Assembly: GCA_013398175.1 (NCBI GenBank)
Contig: VZRZ01006842.1
Coordinates: forward strand, 1,389,498 to 1,453,497
Length of the DNA: 64,000 bases
Reading direction: 5' to 3'
Origin: Climacteris rufus
Lineage: Eukaryota > Chordata > Aves > Passeriformes > Climacteridae
The translations under genes were made by a program, and so were the position numbers. Under the pieces are notes generated by a model that ran no database searches, was not told where the DNA came from, and saw nothing but the letters and a program-made list of their open reading frames with translations. Each line of letters begins with the position of its first letter. The stretch's first letter is position 1. Positions 1 through 13,100 of the stretch are shown here, piece by piece.

Positions 1-762
1 TCTAAAGAAATAAGGCTGATTAAATGGCTATTTGTTGTAGAGGCTGTGACACTGCTACTGCAGATTTACAGCTGTATTTCAGGGAAAGAACCTGAAAGAA
101 GCAGCAAACTTATCCAAGCCCTTCTATTATGTTACTATTTTAAAATAAATTCAGCTGGTATTTTACTCCTAGGGCAGAATGGTTTCCCAATCAAATGTCT
201 AACTGGACTACAGATTGCCTAGGAGCCAGTATTTTCACAGTTTAATTTATGAACCACCATATTCTGAAGTTTAATAAAGGAAGATAATTTTGTTGCTTTC
301 CATAGTAATGCTGAAAGAAATTGCTGTGTTTTTTTCATACTGCTGTCTCAGTTGTAGCAAATGTTTCTCATATATAGCACATCATGTTTGTTATTTGTTT
401 GTCTTTGAGTCAAGTGTTACCCTGGTCATTACTCCAGTTCTTTAATCAGAAAAATACTTCAGAAGCTCTTGATGTACCTGACCAGTGTGTGAAATTTTTA
501 CCTATGTAGAAACTATCACAATTATTAGGAAAATGTTATGGTAACATGGGGTCTAAAATACATCAATTGAAGCAGTACAGTTGTGTAAGAATGTTTTTAT
601 TTGGTACATGAATGCATTCTCTTTTAGGTATCCTTTACTTGGGTAAAATGTGTTAACTCCTCTGTGTATATGTATCATGGCTGTAGAAGAAAGTGCAAAG
701 AACGCCTACAATTAGCTAGTCTTCTCTGGTATATTTTCCACCCCTCAGACTTGTGCACCTGC

Positions 763-962
763 AGAATCACAGAATGGTTTGGGTTGGAAGGGACCTTGAA
801 GACCATCCAGTCCAATCCCCCTGCCATGGGCAGGGACACTTTCCACTGAACTAGATTGCTTACAGCCTCATCCAACCTGGCCTTGAATGTTTAGAGGGAG
901 AGAACATCCAATTTCTCTGAGCAACCTGTTCCAGCGTCTCACCTCCCACATTGTAAAGAATA
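763..962 (-). mobile_element. CR1 LINE fragment, 3' end
   Basis: On the + strand this begins with AGAATCACAGAATGGTTTGG and continues with the GTTGGAAGGGACC and CCATGGGCAGGGACA blocks typical of avian CR1 3' ends. The ATTCTGTG-type tail repeats lie at the low-coordinate end, so the element runs on the minus strand, antisense to PAWR. It is 5'-truncated at about 200 bp. The inner boundary near 962 is approximate. Confidence 0.9.
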
Positions 963-1846
963 ATAACCTATCCTGTTATGCTTTAGCTTTGCTCACATGG
1001 TGTCTTTTATATTTATGTTCCTGGGTTCTTGTAAACCTAGCTGAGTGATGCTTTTTATTGCTGTAGGCTTTTTTTGTAAATCACTTTGTCATTGCAGAAT
1101 GGGTGGACTTACTGTCACAACCTTAAGAAGTATATAATTTCATGATTCATTTCTTATTAATCAGGCACATTTTAGTTCAGTCTTCACTTCCTCTTCAGTC
1201 CTGGTGCAGAATTTTATTGCTGTTTGTATCTGCCAAATACTTAGTGGTGTGTGTCATACTTTTGTGGCTTTTCATAAACCTTATCTCTGCTTCCATGCTG
1301 TATATACTCATTCATTTGCAAAAACTTGGTTATGAGTGGGGTGGTAATAAAAGTTTGCACACCCACATTCGTAACTTACTGAAAAAATCTAATTCTTCTG
1401 ATTAGCATTGCAAAAATAGGAAACGCCAAAGCTAGAAAATACTAAATAAGAGTTGGTTGTGCAGTCTTCCCTCAGTCAGCTTTCGTTGTATATGGGATGT
1501 ACAGTCTTTTTCAACTTCCCCTATCAGGACTGGCATCACATTCAGAAAGAATCTGACTTGCTGCAAGCTGATGTTCAATATTTTATGGATGTTACTATCT
1601 ATCTTACTCATTGCCTAGTCTTGAAACTTCGTATTGAAAATGAAAGATTATTTTCCACTGTCAGCTCAGTGCCCAGTGCTCATATATACTGAGGGGATTT
1701 CATTTTAATTGTACCTTCTTTAGGTATACAATGCCCACTATGATTAGAGTTAATAGTATCTATCAGTTTTCCTCTATATTTGCAAACTTCTACCTCCCCA
1801 AAATAATTTTTCCTGTAAGGGTACTTAAATTATGACTGCCAGTGGT

Positions 1847-1901
1847 TTCACTTTCTCGTATGAATGCTGGTCTTTCACTTTCTGGTATGAATTTCTGGGT
1901 C
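1847..1901. repeat. Two-copy tandem duplication of about 27 bp
   Basis: The phrase TTTCACTTTCTSGTATGAAT occurs twice back to back, each copy followed by a diverged CTGGTC-like tail. The copies differ by a few bases and a small indel, so this is an old local duplication in the PAWR intron. No function is implied. Confidence 0.6.
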
Positions 1902-2082
1902 TGAACCAGAATTATTCTCCACTTGTTTGCTTTTTCCAACATCTGCAGTAGGTGAAGGTCTTACAGAAAGAAGCCTTCTCTACAGCAATTCTTGTTCAGG
2001 TCCCTCAGATCTAACTGAAGTCCCAAGTACAGTAGGAGTACTTTGGGAATTCAGAGCATGGTGCTCATAATACCAAAGTTGT

Positions 2083-2170
2083 GGATTCAGTCTTTCTGTG
2101 GGCCATTTGCTTAAGAGTTGGACTTGATGAGCCTTGTGAGTCCCTTCCAACTCAGAATATTCTGTGAATC
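2083..2170 (+). mobile_element. CR1 LINE fragment, extreme 3' end
   Basis: The stretch contains GAGTTGGACTTGATGAGCC, then GTCCCTTCCAACTCAGAATA and TTCTGTGAAT, the standard 3' terminus of a CR1 subfamily, in + orientation. The match is clear from about 2100 onward; the 5' limit is uncertain and could reach about 2050. Confidence 0.8.
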
Positions 2171-2929
2171 CATGAAATGGAAAATGCCATTCTATGATTA
2201 CACCTGGAACTGGAATGTGGATGCCTAAAGGCTGAATTGAGATCATAAGCTTCTTCAAGGCTCAAATACATTCAGCTTAATGTGCTTTTAACAGTTTTGG
2301 GTGTACTCCCTTAGGTTTTCAAAGCAAACTGAAAGTAAAGCATGTTCTGAAATAGGGACAACCACTTTGACATCCCATTTGAAACTGGCTTGCATTACTT
2401 TGACATCAGATGGTCAGTACTTTGTGGAAGAGAGATTGTTGGTGGACTTTATATATATATGTATGATAGCAGAAGAGAAAATACATTTTCCTAAAGTCTT
2501 GGGTTCTGTTATAGATTCTCTTTCCTATTGAAAGAATGAATTATTTGCCAGAATAATTGCTTTCTTCTACTTTTACTGCTCCTGCTTCTTCTCTTTTGCC
2601 TTCTCCGTCTTCCTCAGTTATTTCTGATCAAACATGACATATCTTCATCTCAGCACTTTTCTTCACTTAACTGGTTTCCATTTCCTAGCCTAGTTAGGCA
2701 CCTTTTCCTTTCTCTCGCCCTCTTCTCTTACATCCTTATATTTAATCATTGAAGTCCTCTTCTCTTCATTGTTTTTCCTGATTTCTTTTGTTGTTGTTGT
2801 TTTGCTTTTTCTTCCTGTTTTGCCTCTGTCATCTATCCTCTTCTGACTGGTAGTTCTGGATTACTGATACCATTCTGGGCTTCCAGTACCTTTCCCTGTT
2901 CATATAACTATTTTCATTTTTTTTTGTAT

Positions 2930-2984
2930 TTGGACTTTATGATCTTAGAGGTTTTTTTAAAACTTCTACGATTCTATGATTCTG
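2930..2984 (+). mobile_element. Short CR1 3'-tail fragment
   Basis: The sequence TTGGACTTTATGATCTTAGA is followed by a degraded middle and then ACGATTCTATGATTCTG, the CR1 terminal octamer repeats. Only about 55 bp remain, in + orientation. The length is small but the tail motif is specific. Confidence 0.7.
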
Positions 2985-5764
2985 TCTCTACACTGAGATA
3001 CCCAGCCTCCTGTACCTAACAAGAGAAGAGAGACCTAAGAGCAGAGAAGGATCTGTTCTGTGTGTTCTCGCAGAATCACTGTTCTCTCGGTGTGTTCCAG
3101 GATGCAGTGTGCAGATTTTATACTATGAACTGCACTGGCTACTTTCCCTTACATGGGTGCAACAATTCATGGCTAAACATTTATATGACATTGCTGGGAG
3201 ACCTGTTTCACTGAGTGTCCATTGACTGGAAGACATGTTTACAAATGAACTCTACTGACTGCTGTGTGTTGCTGTGTGCTGAGTGACTTGGACAAACTGA
3301 GCCTGTCTCTGCATGCTGTAAAGTAAATAAAAGTTTGTGATGTGGATCTTAGTCTACAATTGTAGTCTGTCTTCTCAATTTGCTTCAAAAATTTTTACAC
3401 CCCCCAGAAGCTTGTTTAGGGCTTCCTTTGGAGTTGCATGGTTAACTGCATCAAATATTTTCAAAAGAAAGTGATGGTTTTGTTGTGGTCTGGAGTGGTA
3501 CTGTAAGATCTATTAAAAGCATGACCTGAATCTGCAAGGTCATGCTGACATGAAAGCCATAGGATGTGCAGGAGAGTGTTTGTGAGCTGTGATCAGCCAT
3601 GTGTCCTACTTGTGGGATTCATGTGTTTTAAATGTGTAGGTATACTTAAGTTGTGTTGTCCATATCAACTTCCTCTTCTTTCATTTTTCTCTCAGGTTTT
3701 CCTAATGTGATATGGCTCATCTTGGCCATTTCAGACTACTATTATGAAACTGGGTCTACCAGTTTTTGCACTGGTTTGTGAGTAGTTATCTTTAGGTACC
3801 AAGCACATTGCCATTAGTAAGAGTGTTTTTTTGATTTAGGTCAGATGGTATCAGCATAGTTGATGTTATCAATGATTTCTCAAATGAGAGAAGGACAAAG
3901 TGTATTCTCTTCACTGAAATCTTTGAGTCTAATCTACATGTAAACATGAACTATGTTTCTGTTGAGTTCTGTGAATGAAAAAGCTTGTTTGCAAATAACA
4001 GTAAAGCAAGGTATGTATGTGGACATAGGAATATTTTTATAAATGCAGAAGATTTGTTTTATCAGCTTACTTTAAAGTCTGTCTACTGTCTTTTGAACCA
4101 ATTTAGTTCCTTTAAAAAAAAATGTAAAGCAAACCTTGCAGATGAGGATTTCAAGATTTTTGCATGGTTCTTGAGTCAGACTGATCATCTGGATCAGTTT
4201 ACAGAAAGAGCTAGATTAAAATCTCTTAATGGTTCAGGAGTGTATTTCCCTTATAAATTTATTTACTAGTGGAAATGAATACAATATGGTATGGTTTTAT
4301 GGCTTCCAGTCAAAATATCAGAGAGGATTTTTGCCCCCTCTTATGATACAGCATATTAACACAGGAGCCTAGAGGCAGAGATCGTTTAGCACTAATTGTA
4401 AAAGATTACATCATACTCGAGTTTAGCATTCATGTGAGTTGAAAAATAAATGGAGAAGTAGAGACCATACATAAGAAGAGGAGAAGCGAGTGCTTCAGAG
4501 CGCTCATTGGAAGTGCTCTGAAGGAAGTGTTTGAACAGTGCTGAAATTACTTTGCTCATTGTTTTTAGATAACTATAAAACATAAACTATAACAATTTAC
4601 TTTCCATCATAGTAACCTTAGTCTCAGTAATTAAAAAAAAGCACAGCTGCAAAATACTGTTTCGTAATACTATGCCCAGACTTGCCTGCTTGCCTGTGTT
4701 TGGGAGTTTTGCAGTAATGGCTGGCTGTGAAAGCATTGTCTCATCTAGTTTGTTACCTTAGGACCACTACTTTGCGTATGTGAGCATTTTATTTTAGACA
4801 GGGGTCACTCAAGTTGGTTTTCTTGACTTTGTAGCCCCTATTATGATGTTATGAGAAGGCATAAACACTTTATTTCTGCAGAAGGTTTTGATGGTCTAAG
4901 TTGAACTGGCTGGAGTTCCTCACTGGCCCTTGTGCCAGTGCTCATGCAGCTGGGCAAGGAGAAGCTGGGCTTCAGGGAGCCGTTGTGGCAAAAGTTGATG
5001 GCTTCCTTTTGCTTGGCTGCTGGGTTGCTGCATCAGCTCCTTGAGTAATTTTCCACTCACCTGAAGGCCAGAGGCAGGAAAAGTGCAGGAGGCTAGAAAC
5101 GTGCAGCTGTAGCGAAGACAAGACTGCCTTTCCTTAGTTTGACTCTGAAAGCCACAAATTTGGCTTAAGCAGTTTGAAGTAACAGGAGTCCAAGGTGGCC
5201 TATTTAGAAATAATTGTCCTTTGCTTCTTCCAAAGAAGCTGTTAGCAACTGACTGGATTGCAGTGACATAAATAACTAGGAGTTTCCAAACCAGGTATAC
5301 TTACAAGATTCTGGCAATAAAAATAAACCTGTTGTAGTTGAAATACAGTTTTGACAGGGTGATTTTAATTGGGTGAAATGGCAATTTGGACAGTGCTTTT
5401 GAAAGACTTTGAGAAAATCAAGGAGGCATTGGAAGGAGCAAGAGGTATTCCACCTTTCTGTAATAATGCTTTTAAACCTGTCCTTGTATGAATAACAGAT
5501 TTTATAGTAAAGGAAGTAAGTAAGAATGTAGTTCCAAAACAAAATTTCTGTTTCTCTGTAAGAGTAGTCAAGCTGATTTTGCTAGTTTTTGTATAAGCAC
5601 AGCCAGAAAAAAACCCTTTAAAAATATATTTATATTTGTATGTTTTTATATTAAAAAATAACCTACAAGTATGTTTTCATAGACAGTATCTTTATTGGGG
5701 ATGGTACATAGGTATTTTCTGTTAGTAAAGAGACACCAACTTCAGTGATACTGTTTTTCTAGTC

Positions 5765-6376
5765 TTCATGGCAGCCAGGAAGGGTCCTGGGGTCCAGCCA
5801 CAGCATCCCCAGCCAGGCAAGGGAGGGGATTGTCCCGCTCTGCTCGGCACTGGGGCGGCCTCACCTCGAGTGCTGTGTGCAGCTTTGGGGGTCACAATAG
5901 GAAAAAGGCATTAAGCTCTCAGCATCCAAAGGAGAGCCACGAGGATGGTGAAGGGACTGGAGGGGAAGCTTTATGAGGAGCAGCTGAGGTCACTTGGTCT
6001 GTTCAGCTTGGAGAAGAGGAGACTGAGGGAAGACCTCATTTTGGTCTTCAACATCCTCGTGAGGGGAAATGGAGGGGCGGGTACTGATCTCTGCTCTCTT
6101 GTGACCTGTGACAGGACTCAAGGAAATGGCATGAAGTTGAGTCAGGAGTGGTTTAGGTTGGATATCAGGAAAGGGTTTTTCACCCAGAGGGTCGTTGTGT
6201 ACTGGAACGGGCTCCCCAGGGCAGGGGTCACAGCACCAAGCCTGTCTGAGTTCAGGAAGTTTTTGAACAATGCTCTCAGTCACATGGTGTGATCCTGGGA
6301 TGTCCAGGGCCAACAGCTGGACTCAATGATCCTCATGGATCCCTTCCAACTGAGTAGATTCTGTGATTTTATGATC
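5765..6376 (+). mobile_element. CR1 LINE fragment, about 0.6 kb, 3' end
   Basis: This is a long 5'-truncated CR1 in sense with PAWR. Diagnostic blocks in order are: a CTGTGTGCAGCTTTGGGG-like segment, CAAAGGAGAGCCACGAGGAT, ATGAGGAGCAGCTGAGG, CTTGGAGAAGAGGAGACTGA, GGTTTAGGTTGGATATCAGG, GGGCTCCCCAGGG and CTGGACTCAATGATCCT, ending in a TTCTGTGATTTTATGATC tail. A 115-codon open frame at 5945-6292 lies inside this CR1 3' region and is not a host gene. The 5' boundary near 5765 is approximate. Confidence 0.93.
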
Positions 6377-7402
6377 CTTTCTCATTTAGCATTCATAAAG
6401 TGACATTGCATGTGAAGACTAAAATTCCATTCTTTATGAAAGATGTGCTGTTCTGTCTGGGATAGTACATTTTTTGCCATTGCCGTGTACTAGCTATTGA
6501 TTATAACAACCAAAATAGTAAACATATTATCTGTTACATTCCTTGTTTTAGGTTATGGACTGATGTCTCCTTAAATGTTTTCCTAAATCCCATTTCCTGG
6601 AAGTCTTAATGATATGTCCTTTGTACTTGTTTACAGTGTAAGAGAACATGTTCAGTAGGGTCTGCTGCCCAGTAGAATAGATGAGGAAATTTTTGAGTGT
6701 GAGTTTCAGGGAAAATACTGAAAATTAAGGCATTTTCCGTATTAATGAAACCCTTCCTGTCTAGGTATTCTTTCTTCTAATCTTAGTGTAGGAGCTTCTG
6801 CTCATATCACTCACTGGAGCTGAGTTGAAATACTTCAGTATGTTGGCAAAAGAGTTCATTTTTGAGTGATGAAAAACGGAGACTTTCTTTGTGTGGTCTC
6901 TCCTTGAGACATTAACAGCATGAAACTGTCTTTTAGAAAGCTAAATAATCTAGAATTAAGAGAGTTAAGTTAAAATGTTTCTTTTGTGTTGTGTTGCAAC
7001 ATGCATATCCGGTCCTAGAAATGTTTTTAAAAAATCTTCTGGATGAAGAATAAACAGTGCTAAATATGGTTATAACATTAAGCTACAAAATTCCTTACAA
7101 TTGTGTCAGTGTGTCTTGGAAACTTCACACATACTGGAGCAAAAGAATATTTATATTCATGAAAAGACATCCCTTTGCCAGATACTCCTGCTTTTGATTT
7201 GCACTTTATCCATCTAAATCTGCACGTTGTCAGCAGGGGTTTTCTAGAGTTATGAAATGCAAAATTGTTTAATGAACACATTAATCATACACTCTTTTGA
7301 GTTTTAAGGAAATGTTGTAGGGATGCTCCTAGTGCTTTTCATTCTTTTCCTAAGTGGTGGTCTAGAAGACCATTGTATACATCTTCAGCTGTGTGATTTT
7401 GC

Positions 7403-7532
7403 AGAATCACAGGCTGGCTGAGGTTGGAAGGGACCTCTGGGGAGAATAGTTGTCCAGGCCCTGCTCAAGCAGGGCCACCTAGAGCTGATTGTTGAGGACC
7501 ATCTCCAAGTGGCTTTTGAGTATCTCCATTCA
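7403..7532 (-). mobile_element. CR1 LINE fragment, 3' end
   Basis: It begins AGAATCACAGGCTGGCTGAG and continues with GTTGGAAGGGACCTCTGG and an AGCAGGGCCACCTAGAGC-like block, which is the CR1 3' end read from its tail. It is therefore on the minus strand. It is about 130 bp long and the inner end is degraded. Confidence 0.85.
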
Positions 7533-8494
7533 AGGTTTTTTTTGCTTTTTGGTCTTGGCGGTTTGTCTGTATATATTCAGTCTAACGAGTGTAGTTTCAG
7601 TTATTCACAGAGGGAAAGATCAGTATCTCTTTGCCTGCTTCCAGGACTTTCTGTTCTATTGTTCTTAATTATTCATTAGAATCTGCATTGAAGGTAAGTA
7701 ACACTATTATTAGGAAGAAAATAGCTGTGGAAGGACACTATTAGTTTTGTGACTGAAAATACTTGACTTGTACATATTTTTAAACTAGCACTGGTTTTGT
7801 ACACAGCAATAGTAATGGAGAACCCACATGCTTTTTTAAAAACTAACTTATGTGCACTTGCAATGCTTATCTGTTAAGATTTCATGACAGTGATTTTTAA
7901 GAAATAGACACATAATCTGAACCAAAAAAAACCCCATAGGACCACTTAAATGTCTGCCAACTGAGCAATGACAAACTCCTCTGTATCCAAGTTCTGAACT
8001 AAAATATCTGGAGATGGCGTAAAATTAGTATGTTGGGTCACATCCCTTTCTCACTTTGATTTGCTTTCCAGTCCCTTACAGGCCAAATCCCAAAAAGTCA
8101 GTCGATATTCTTACATTTTGGACATGTACTTGTTTTTCATCCTTTATGTTTTCATCTAGTTAAAAAGATGCTTGGTTTAAGCTCTGTAGTGGCACTTTAC
8201 TTTTTGAAATAAAGTTATTTAGCTTTCTTTTTAATGTGCATAGTTCATGAAACTTGAAAAATAGGATGTGTTTAAAGTTGATTACCTGTATGATGAAAGC
8301 TGCATTATCTGAGTATTTGAATCCCTGAGGAAATGAATTTAGTGAGTTCTCAGCCACATGAGCTGTGAGATACGTTCTCTGCAGTTTATTAGAGTGACCT
8401 GTTGATTGCTTTGGAAAGCACTTCTGTGCCTGCTCTCATTTCCATTTTGTTAAATGTGTAAATAGGTGTCTGCTTTGCTCTTTGTCTTTCATAG

Positions 8495-8642
8495 TACAAC
8501 TAATGCACCAGAAGATGAGGCTCCAAATAGATATTCAAGAACAGAGAGGACAACTTACAGCAGATACAGCAGGGATGCCAATTCTTCTGGCAGTTCTCTG
8601 CCAAGTAACACTTTGGAAAAGAAGGTTGAGGAACTTGAAAGG
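8495..8642 (+). CDS. PAWR: PAWR coding exon (third from last)
   Basis: This is an internal coding exon of PAWR (PRKC apoptosis WT1 regulator, PAR-4), a pro-apoptotic protein that binds WT1, atypical PKC and ZIP kinase through its C-terminal coiled coil. The exon is 148 bp, with acceptor TTTCATAG and donor GTGAGT. The first base completes a codon split with an exon outside the window, followed by 49 full codons. Visible residues include RYSRTERTTYSRYSRDAN, then NTLEKKVEELER, which starts the coiled coil. This aligns with human PAWR from memory at about residues 229-277, where RYSRTDR, RDAN and STLEKK are the anchors. The linker is diverged from mammals but the coiled-coil start is conserved. 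The open frame continues past the donor by chance, so the splice site and the next exon's phase define the end. Confidence 0.95.
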
Positions 8643-10002
8643 GTGAGTAGCAACTAACCATGGCATACATCTGAAATAAAGTACTTCTGAAAGTCCATGG
8701 GGAAATTTACAAGTAAAATACATAGAAATTATGCTGAATGCTTGAAGTGCAGGTAGTTACGGCTATAAAAATGTATGAAGAGTCAGACTGACTGAGAAGA
8801 ATGTGAACTTTCAGATCACAGATGTTTAGTTTTCATTTGGTATGTAAGTGAGAAATAGTTAAGGTAAAGATAATACACATAGAGAGCCAGCAGTGCTCTG
8901 CATACTTCTCTTACGTACCTCGTAACACACCAACATAGAGCAAATATGTTGGGGGAAGAAGGGACTTGCTGTTCAGAAAGTTACAAGCTTATTTCTGGTC
9001 TACTTGTTGTTTTGAATTTTTTTACTATACCATAATATTATAAACTTAAATTGCTATCTGGTTGTCTGTTAAAGTTGTACACATTTAAAATGCATATTCA
9101 AAATGGTTTTCATTGTTTCACACTGACTTAATACAAACAGTCTTGGGAAAATGTAATAATATTAAAGCTGAGTTTTTCACCTAAGGCAATATTGTTCTAA
9201 ATAATGTCATCTGTGTAATCTATTACTGGCTTCTCCTCTAAACTGGATTTTTTGTGGGTAACTGGCCAAATATTCTTGAATTGTATGGGTGAAAGTTACT
9301 AAGTAAGCACAATTTGAATAGGTGTTTTTTTGGAAAGGGAGAAAATAACATGTATTTTGTAGATATTACTATTTTTAAATTTTTAAAGACTTGAGGAACC
9401 TTGATTTGAGTAAAATACACCAAAATCCTCACTTCTGAATCAGTTTCTTTCTGAAATACTGTAATTGCCAATAACAAAAAAGAGAGTAAGTTTTATGGAC
9501 TTTCTTTCAGTATCCTGAATCTTACTGAATTCGTAATGAACGTTTTAATTTTTTCTCACATTCAGGCCCACAGATCTAAAAGTGAATCTTCATTTCTTGT
9601 TAATGGTAGTATAAAAAAACTGAAACAACAAAGCAAAACCCAACCAACAAAAAAGACTGACCATCCCAATATAAGAAATTTGGAAGCTGATAATTTACAT
9701 TTACTTCTTCTGTTTTGGGTCCTTATCCAATTTAGTGTTCATCTTAAGTTAAATATTAATTAAAACATTATCACTTGAATCAGATAGCACACAGATTTGC
9801 TGTTGGTAAAATATTATCTTAATTGTGGTTCTTTAGCTCTTTGAAATGTAAAAGGACTTGAAGATGTGGGTTTGACTTTCTATAGAAAAGGAATTATAGC
9901 TAAGTGTGTGTGTGTATTCTTTGTTTTAGATGGTATTAACTTAAAACTGCCTCTTGAAACAAAAATTTACATTTCCAACTTAATTCTGTATTCTGGTTAT
10001 AG
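8643..10002 (+). other. PAWR: PAWR intron (1,360 bp)
   Basis: Bounded by donor GTGAGT and acceptor GGTTATAG, it joins two phase-0 exon ends. It contains no repeat family I recognise. An A/C-rich stretch lies at about 9613-9660 and a short TG run near 9905-9915. Confidence 0.9.
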
Positions 10003-10107
10003 GAACTTGCAAAGGAAAGACAGGAAAATGCAAGATTAATGAAGATGGCACAGGACAAAGAGGAACTAATTGGAAAGCTGAAAGAAGAAATAGATTTATT
10101 AAACAGA
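10003..10107 (+). CDS. PAWR: PAWR coding exon (second from last), leucine zipper
   Basis: This 105-bp phase-0 exon encodes 35 residues of the PAWR C-terminal coiled coil. It begins ELAKERQENARL and ends KLKEEIDLLNR, with donor GTAAGC and acceptor TTATAG. The second half (GKLKEEIDLLNR) matches human PAWR as I remember it, while the first half carries several conservative changes. In human numbering it spans about residues 278-312. The heptad pattern of L, M, I and A at core positions is uninterrupted from the preceding exon, so dimerisation and partner binding should be preserved. Confidence 0.97.
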
Positions 10108-13100
10108 GTAAGCAAATACTTCTCATTATAAAGAGAGGACAAAAGTCTCTGCATTCTCTGTTCTGTTCTTCAGGCACCTACATCCGTTGGGCAAGGTCAA
10201 AAGAGAATTAATTGAGGGCTTTTTTGTATTTGTGTAGCTTTTCAAGAGGCATGTCATTAAGATATACTTTTTTTCCAAGGTGTCATGATTAACTTTCCTA
10301 AATTAAGTTTCCTTTCCTCTGATGTTATTGTAGTACCTCAATTCTTCATTGCTCTAAGTGTTCATAGAGCACAGTTATAAAAGCAAACACTCTTTATATT
10401 CTGACTGATATTCTCATACTCTTTACTGTTGATCCCCAAGTAAAGGCAGAACAAGACAGAGGGTAGCATCCTGAGTCAGGTACGGGACCCGAGGCAGCAT
10501 CACCAGTCAAGGTATGAAGTAAAGAGAAGAGGGCTAGAAGAGTGAGACATGCTTGGAAATCAGTTAGGATGAGCAGTTTTAAAGGTGATAGAAAAAAGTT
10601 GCACCAGTTTATAAGACAAACAGGAATTCTTTCACAGAGTGGTTTATTGACCTCATCTTGCACTTCCTGGCTGAGGTGTGGAGTCTGGATGTGCTACAGA
10701 TTTATGTGTCTCTTCTAGTCCAGTGCAGGTATGGCTTTGGTCAATCCATCAATGAAGGGAAGCAATAACTCTGCATGAATAGTGTCAGACTTCCATTTTG
10801 CAGCTATTCATCTGTAGCAAAGAAGGACAGCATTCACACGCTTGCAGTTTAATCTAGAAAATGAGATGAGATTATTCTGAAATACATATATTTTTATTAA
10901 GAAAGTTGGAAGTTAATCTGTAGGATAAATGAGATATTGTCTGTTTTGGAGAGATTTCTATTTTGACTGGGGCATTGGTCTTCTGTTTCTTCTGTTCTTT
11001 CATTCTGGAAAGAATCTGTCACATCTAAGCTGATGACCTTATTACAGTCAAGGTAGGTGTTCATTGCTTCTGCATAATGGATGGCAAAGCTATTTAATAC
11101 TCTTGGTCACATCTGACTTCCTGACACAAAGGTCAGAAAGTACAAATCAAAAGAACCTAAATCACTGAAATCTTGTGGTTTAGGGCCATGACTGTTTGAG
11201 ACATTTGCTGTTCCAGAAGCAATGTTATTTTTTCAGCTGTATTTGAGGTATGATGTTCTAAATTAAATCCATCAAGTGTCTAACTAGAAACTGTCTTTAA
11301 ACATCTGTCTTTAAACATCTGTCAGGCACTGTCTGTGCTTTGCCTGTGTTAAGTACTATGGCAATTTCTGTTTGTTGTATGGAAGAGAACATTAATATAT
11401 CCTTTCAAAACCAACTTTATTATACGGTGACTAAAATTGTACCTTTCCATGAGATCTACAAAGCCATCTTATTGATAGATACTGTTAAACACAGAAGAGA
11501 ATGGATTTTTTTTTCTCTATCAGGTCAGCATTTTTCATACCTTTATCATTGATCTGTTTGCTTAATAGAGTTCAAGTTATTTATGTCTGTGTCTCTTGGG
11601 CTTTTCTCAATGATGAAATAGCTTCCTTTTGATTTTATGACCAGCTTAATTATATGTCTTCTTGAAACCAGGTCTCAAGTGATGCTTCCATTAAAACAAA
11701 TACAGTTTTACTTCCCTGTCTATTGACTCTTGGATTTATAATTGCTTCTGTATTGGTTATCCATGTTGATTTGGAAAGAGAAAAGTTTTTAAAAATTAAG
11801 CTGCAGAAATACTGCATCATTCTCATGACAGAAGATTATGGAAATTAATAGGGCAGTTATATTTGCTTCAGGTTTATTATCATAACTGAGAACATGAGAG
11901 CCAGCACTTGGACATCCATCTGTTCTTCATGGAGTGTGATTCTGTAGGCCTAGCATCACAACTGGATGCTTTTCATGGAAGAACAGTTGTGATCTTCAGC
12001 CTTCTGTTCAGATAAAAGGATGTCCTGAGGACTAAACTTTACTTAGTGAGTTTGCACAGAGGTCTTAAAAAATTTTGCTGGTAGGCAGCTTAAATAGGGG
12101 TCTCTAATTTGACCATCTACATGTTCATGGTTTTTCTCTAACTTTTCTGTTCATCAAAATATACGGTTACGGCATGTTAAGATGCACCGTTATGGAAAGA
12201 ATGTCTGACATCAAAGACCCTAGATAACTTCTTAAAAAGCCATTTTATTGCATATCCTTCTGACTGCTCAGCCCATATTTAAAGAAATACTCTTTCTAGA
12301 AGTTTCAGTCAGTTCATAACCATGGATGCATTCCTGATTGACAAAGACCTTGTGTTGCATTTGAAAAACTTTTTTCCAAGAATCATGAGAACTTCTTGGC
12401 AGACTTTTTCGTTTTAAGTAAGTATATTTATTAATGTGACAATATCATTTTACTGATACCAGTCAGTACATCATAGAGATACTTAAAGAACATGAACTGC
12501 ATTTATATTGAGAAACAGAAAAGGTTTGCTGCCATAAATGGCATTCTCTCATTCCAGTACATTAGACACTAAAAGTATGTCTGCCACTTTCTTTGTAAGA
12601 AAGGGGCAATTGCTTCATAAAAACCTCAAATGTCTGAAGGGAAAGGAATCTCAAAATATTTAAGTACTTGTAGGCAAAGTTCAACTGTTGTCTAGTTTAC
12701 ACTTAGTCATCTCTGACCTGACTAAGATGTCATTGTAGTTAAAAGTGTGTTTGGAGAGAGTCTGTCAGTGAGGATTTACTGTCCAGTTAGTGTCACTTGT
12801 GTAGTTATCAGTTCCTCTGCTATGTGAAGTTCAAGCTTTCCTGCTATTGCATCTTTTTTTTTTGCTAATAAGCATAAATTAGTGTTGTAATTTTGAGTAA
12901 GAAGCTTTAAATTTCAGAGTGGCAAAATCCCTTCCGTCTCTCCTCCCATTGTTTCTGTAGATATTTTAACTGCAGCAGTTATTGTTACTGGCTTATATTC
13001 AAGAAACTCTTACATGTAGTAATCTTTGGAATGTTATTTTTGCAGCATAAACATTTTGCAAACTTTTAATATTTTATATTGAGTCAATTATACTAGTATT

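Larger units (their letters stand above)
1..8494 (+). other. PAWR: PAWR intron, 3' part (5' end outside window)
   Basis: This stretch ends at the acceptor TTTCATAG just before the first PAWR exon seen in the window, so it is the 3' portion of the upstream PAWR intron. I looked for the preceding coding segment, which must end two bases into a codon before a GT donor, and found none; the SAC-domain exons must lie outside the window. It holds five CR1 pieces (about 763-962, 2083-2170, 2930-2984, 5765-6376 and 7403-7532) and a small tandem duplication near 1847-1901. The rest is AT-rich unique sequence with only short chance reading frames. Confidence 0.8.

Noticed and set aside
5945..6313. 115- and 107-codon frames on both strands
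   Set aside because: They lie entirely within the 3' region of a CR1 element.
7620..7699. A strong donor-like GAAG/GTAAGT that might end an upstream PAWR exon
   Set aside because: The frame required by the next PAWR exon has a TGA stop directly before the donor, and the upstream sequence does not resemble PAWR.
8643..8657. Extension of the PAWR exon frame past 8642 to a stop
   Set aside because: The donor GTGAGT at 8643 and the in-phase next exon at 10003 show that these codons are intronic.
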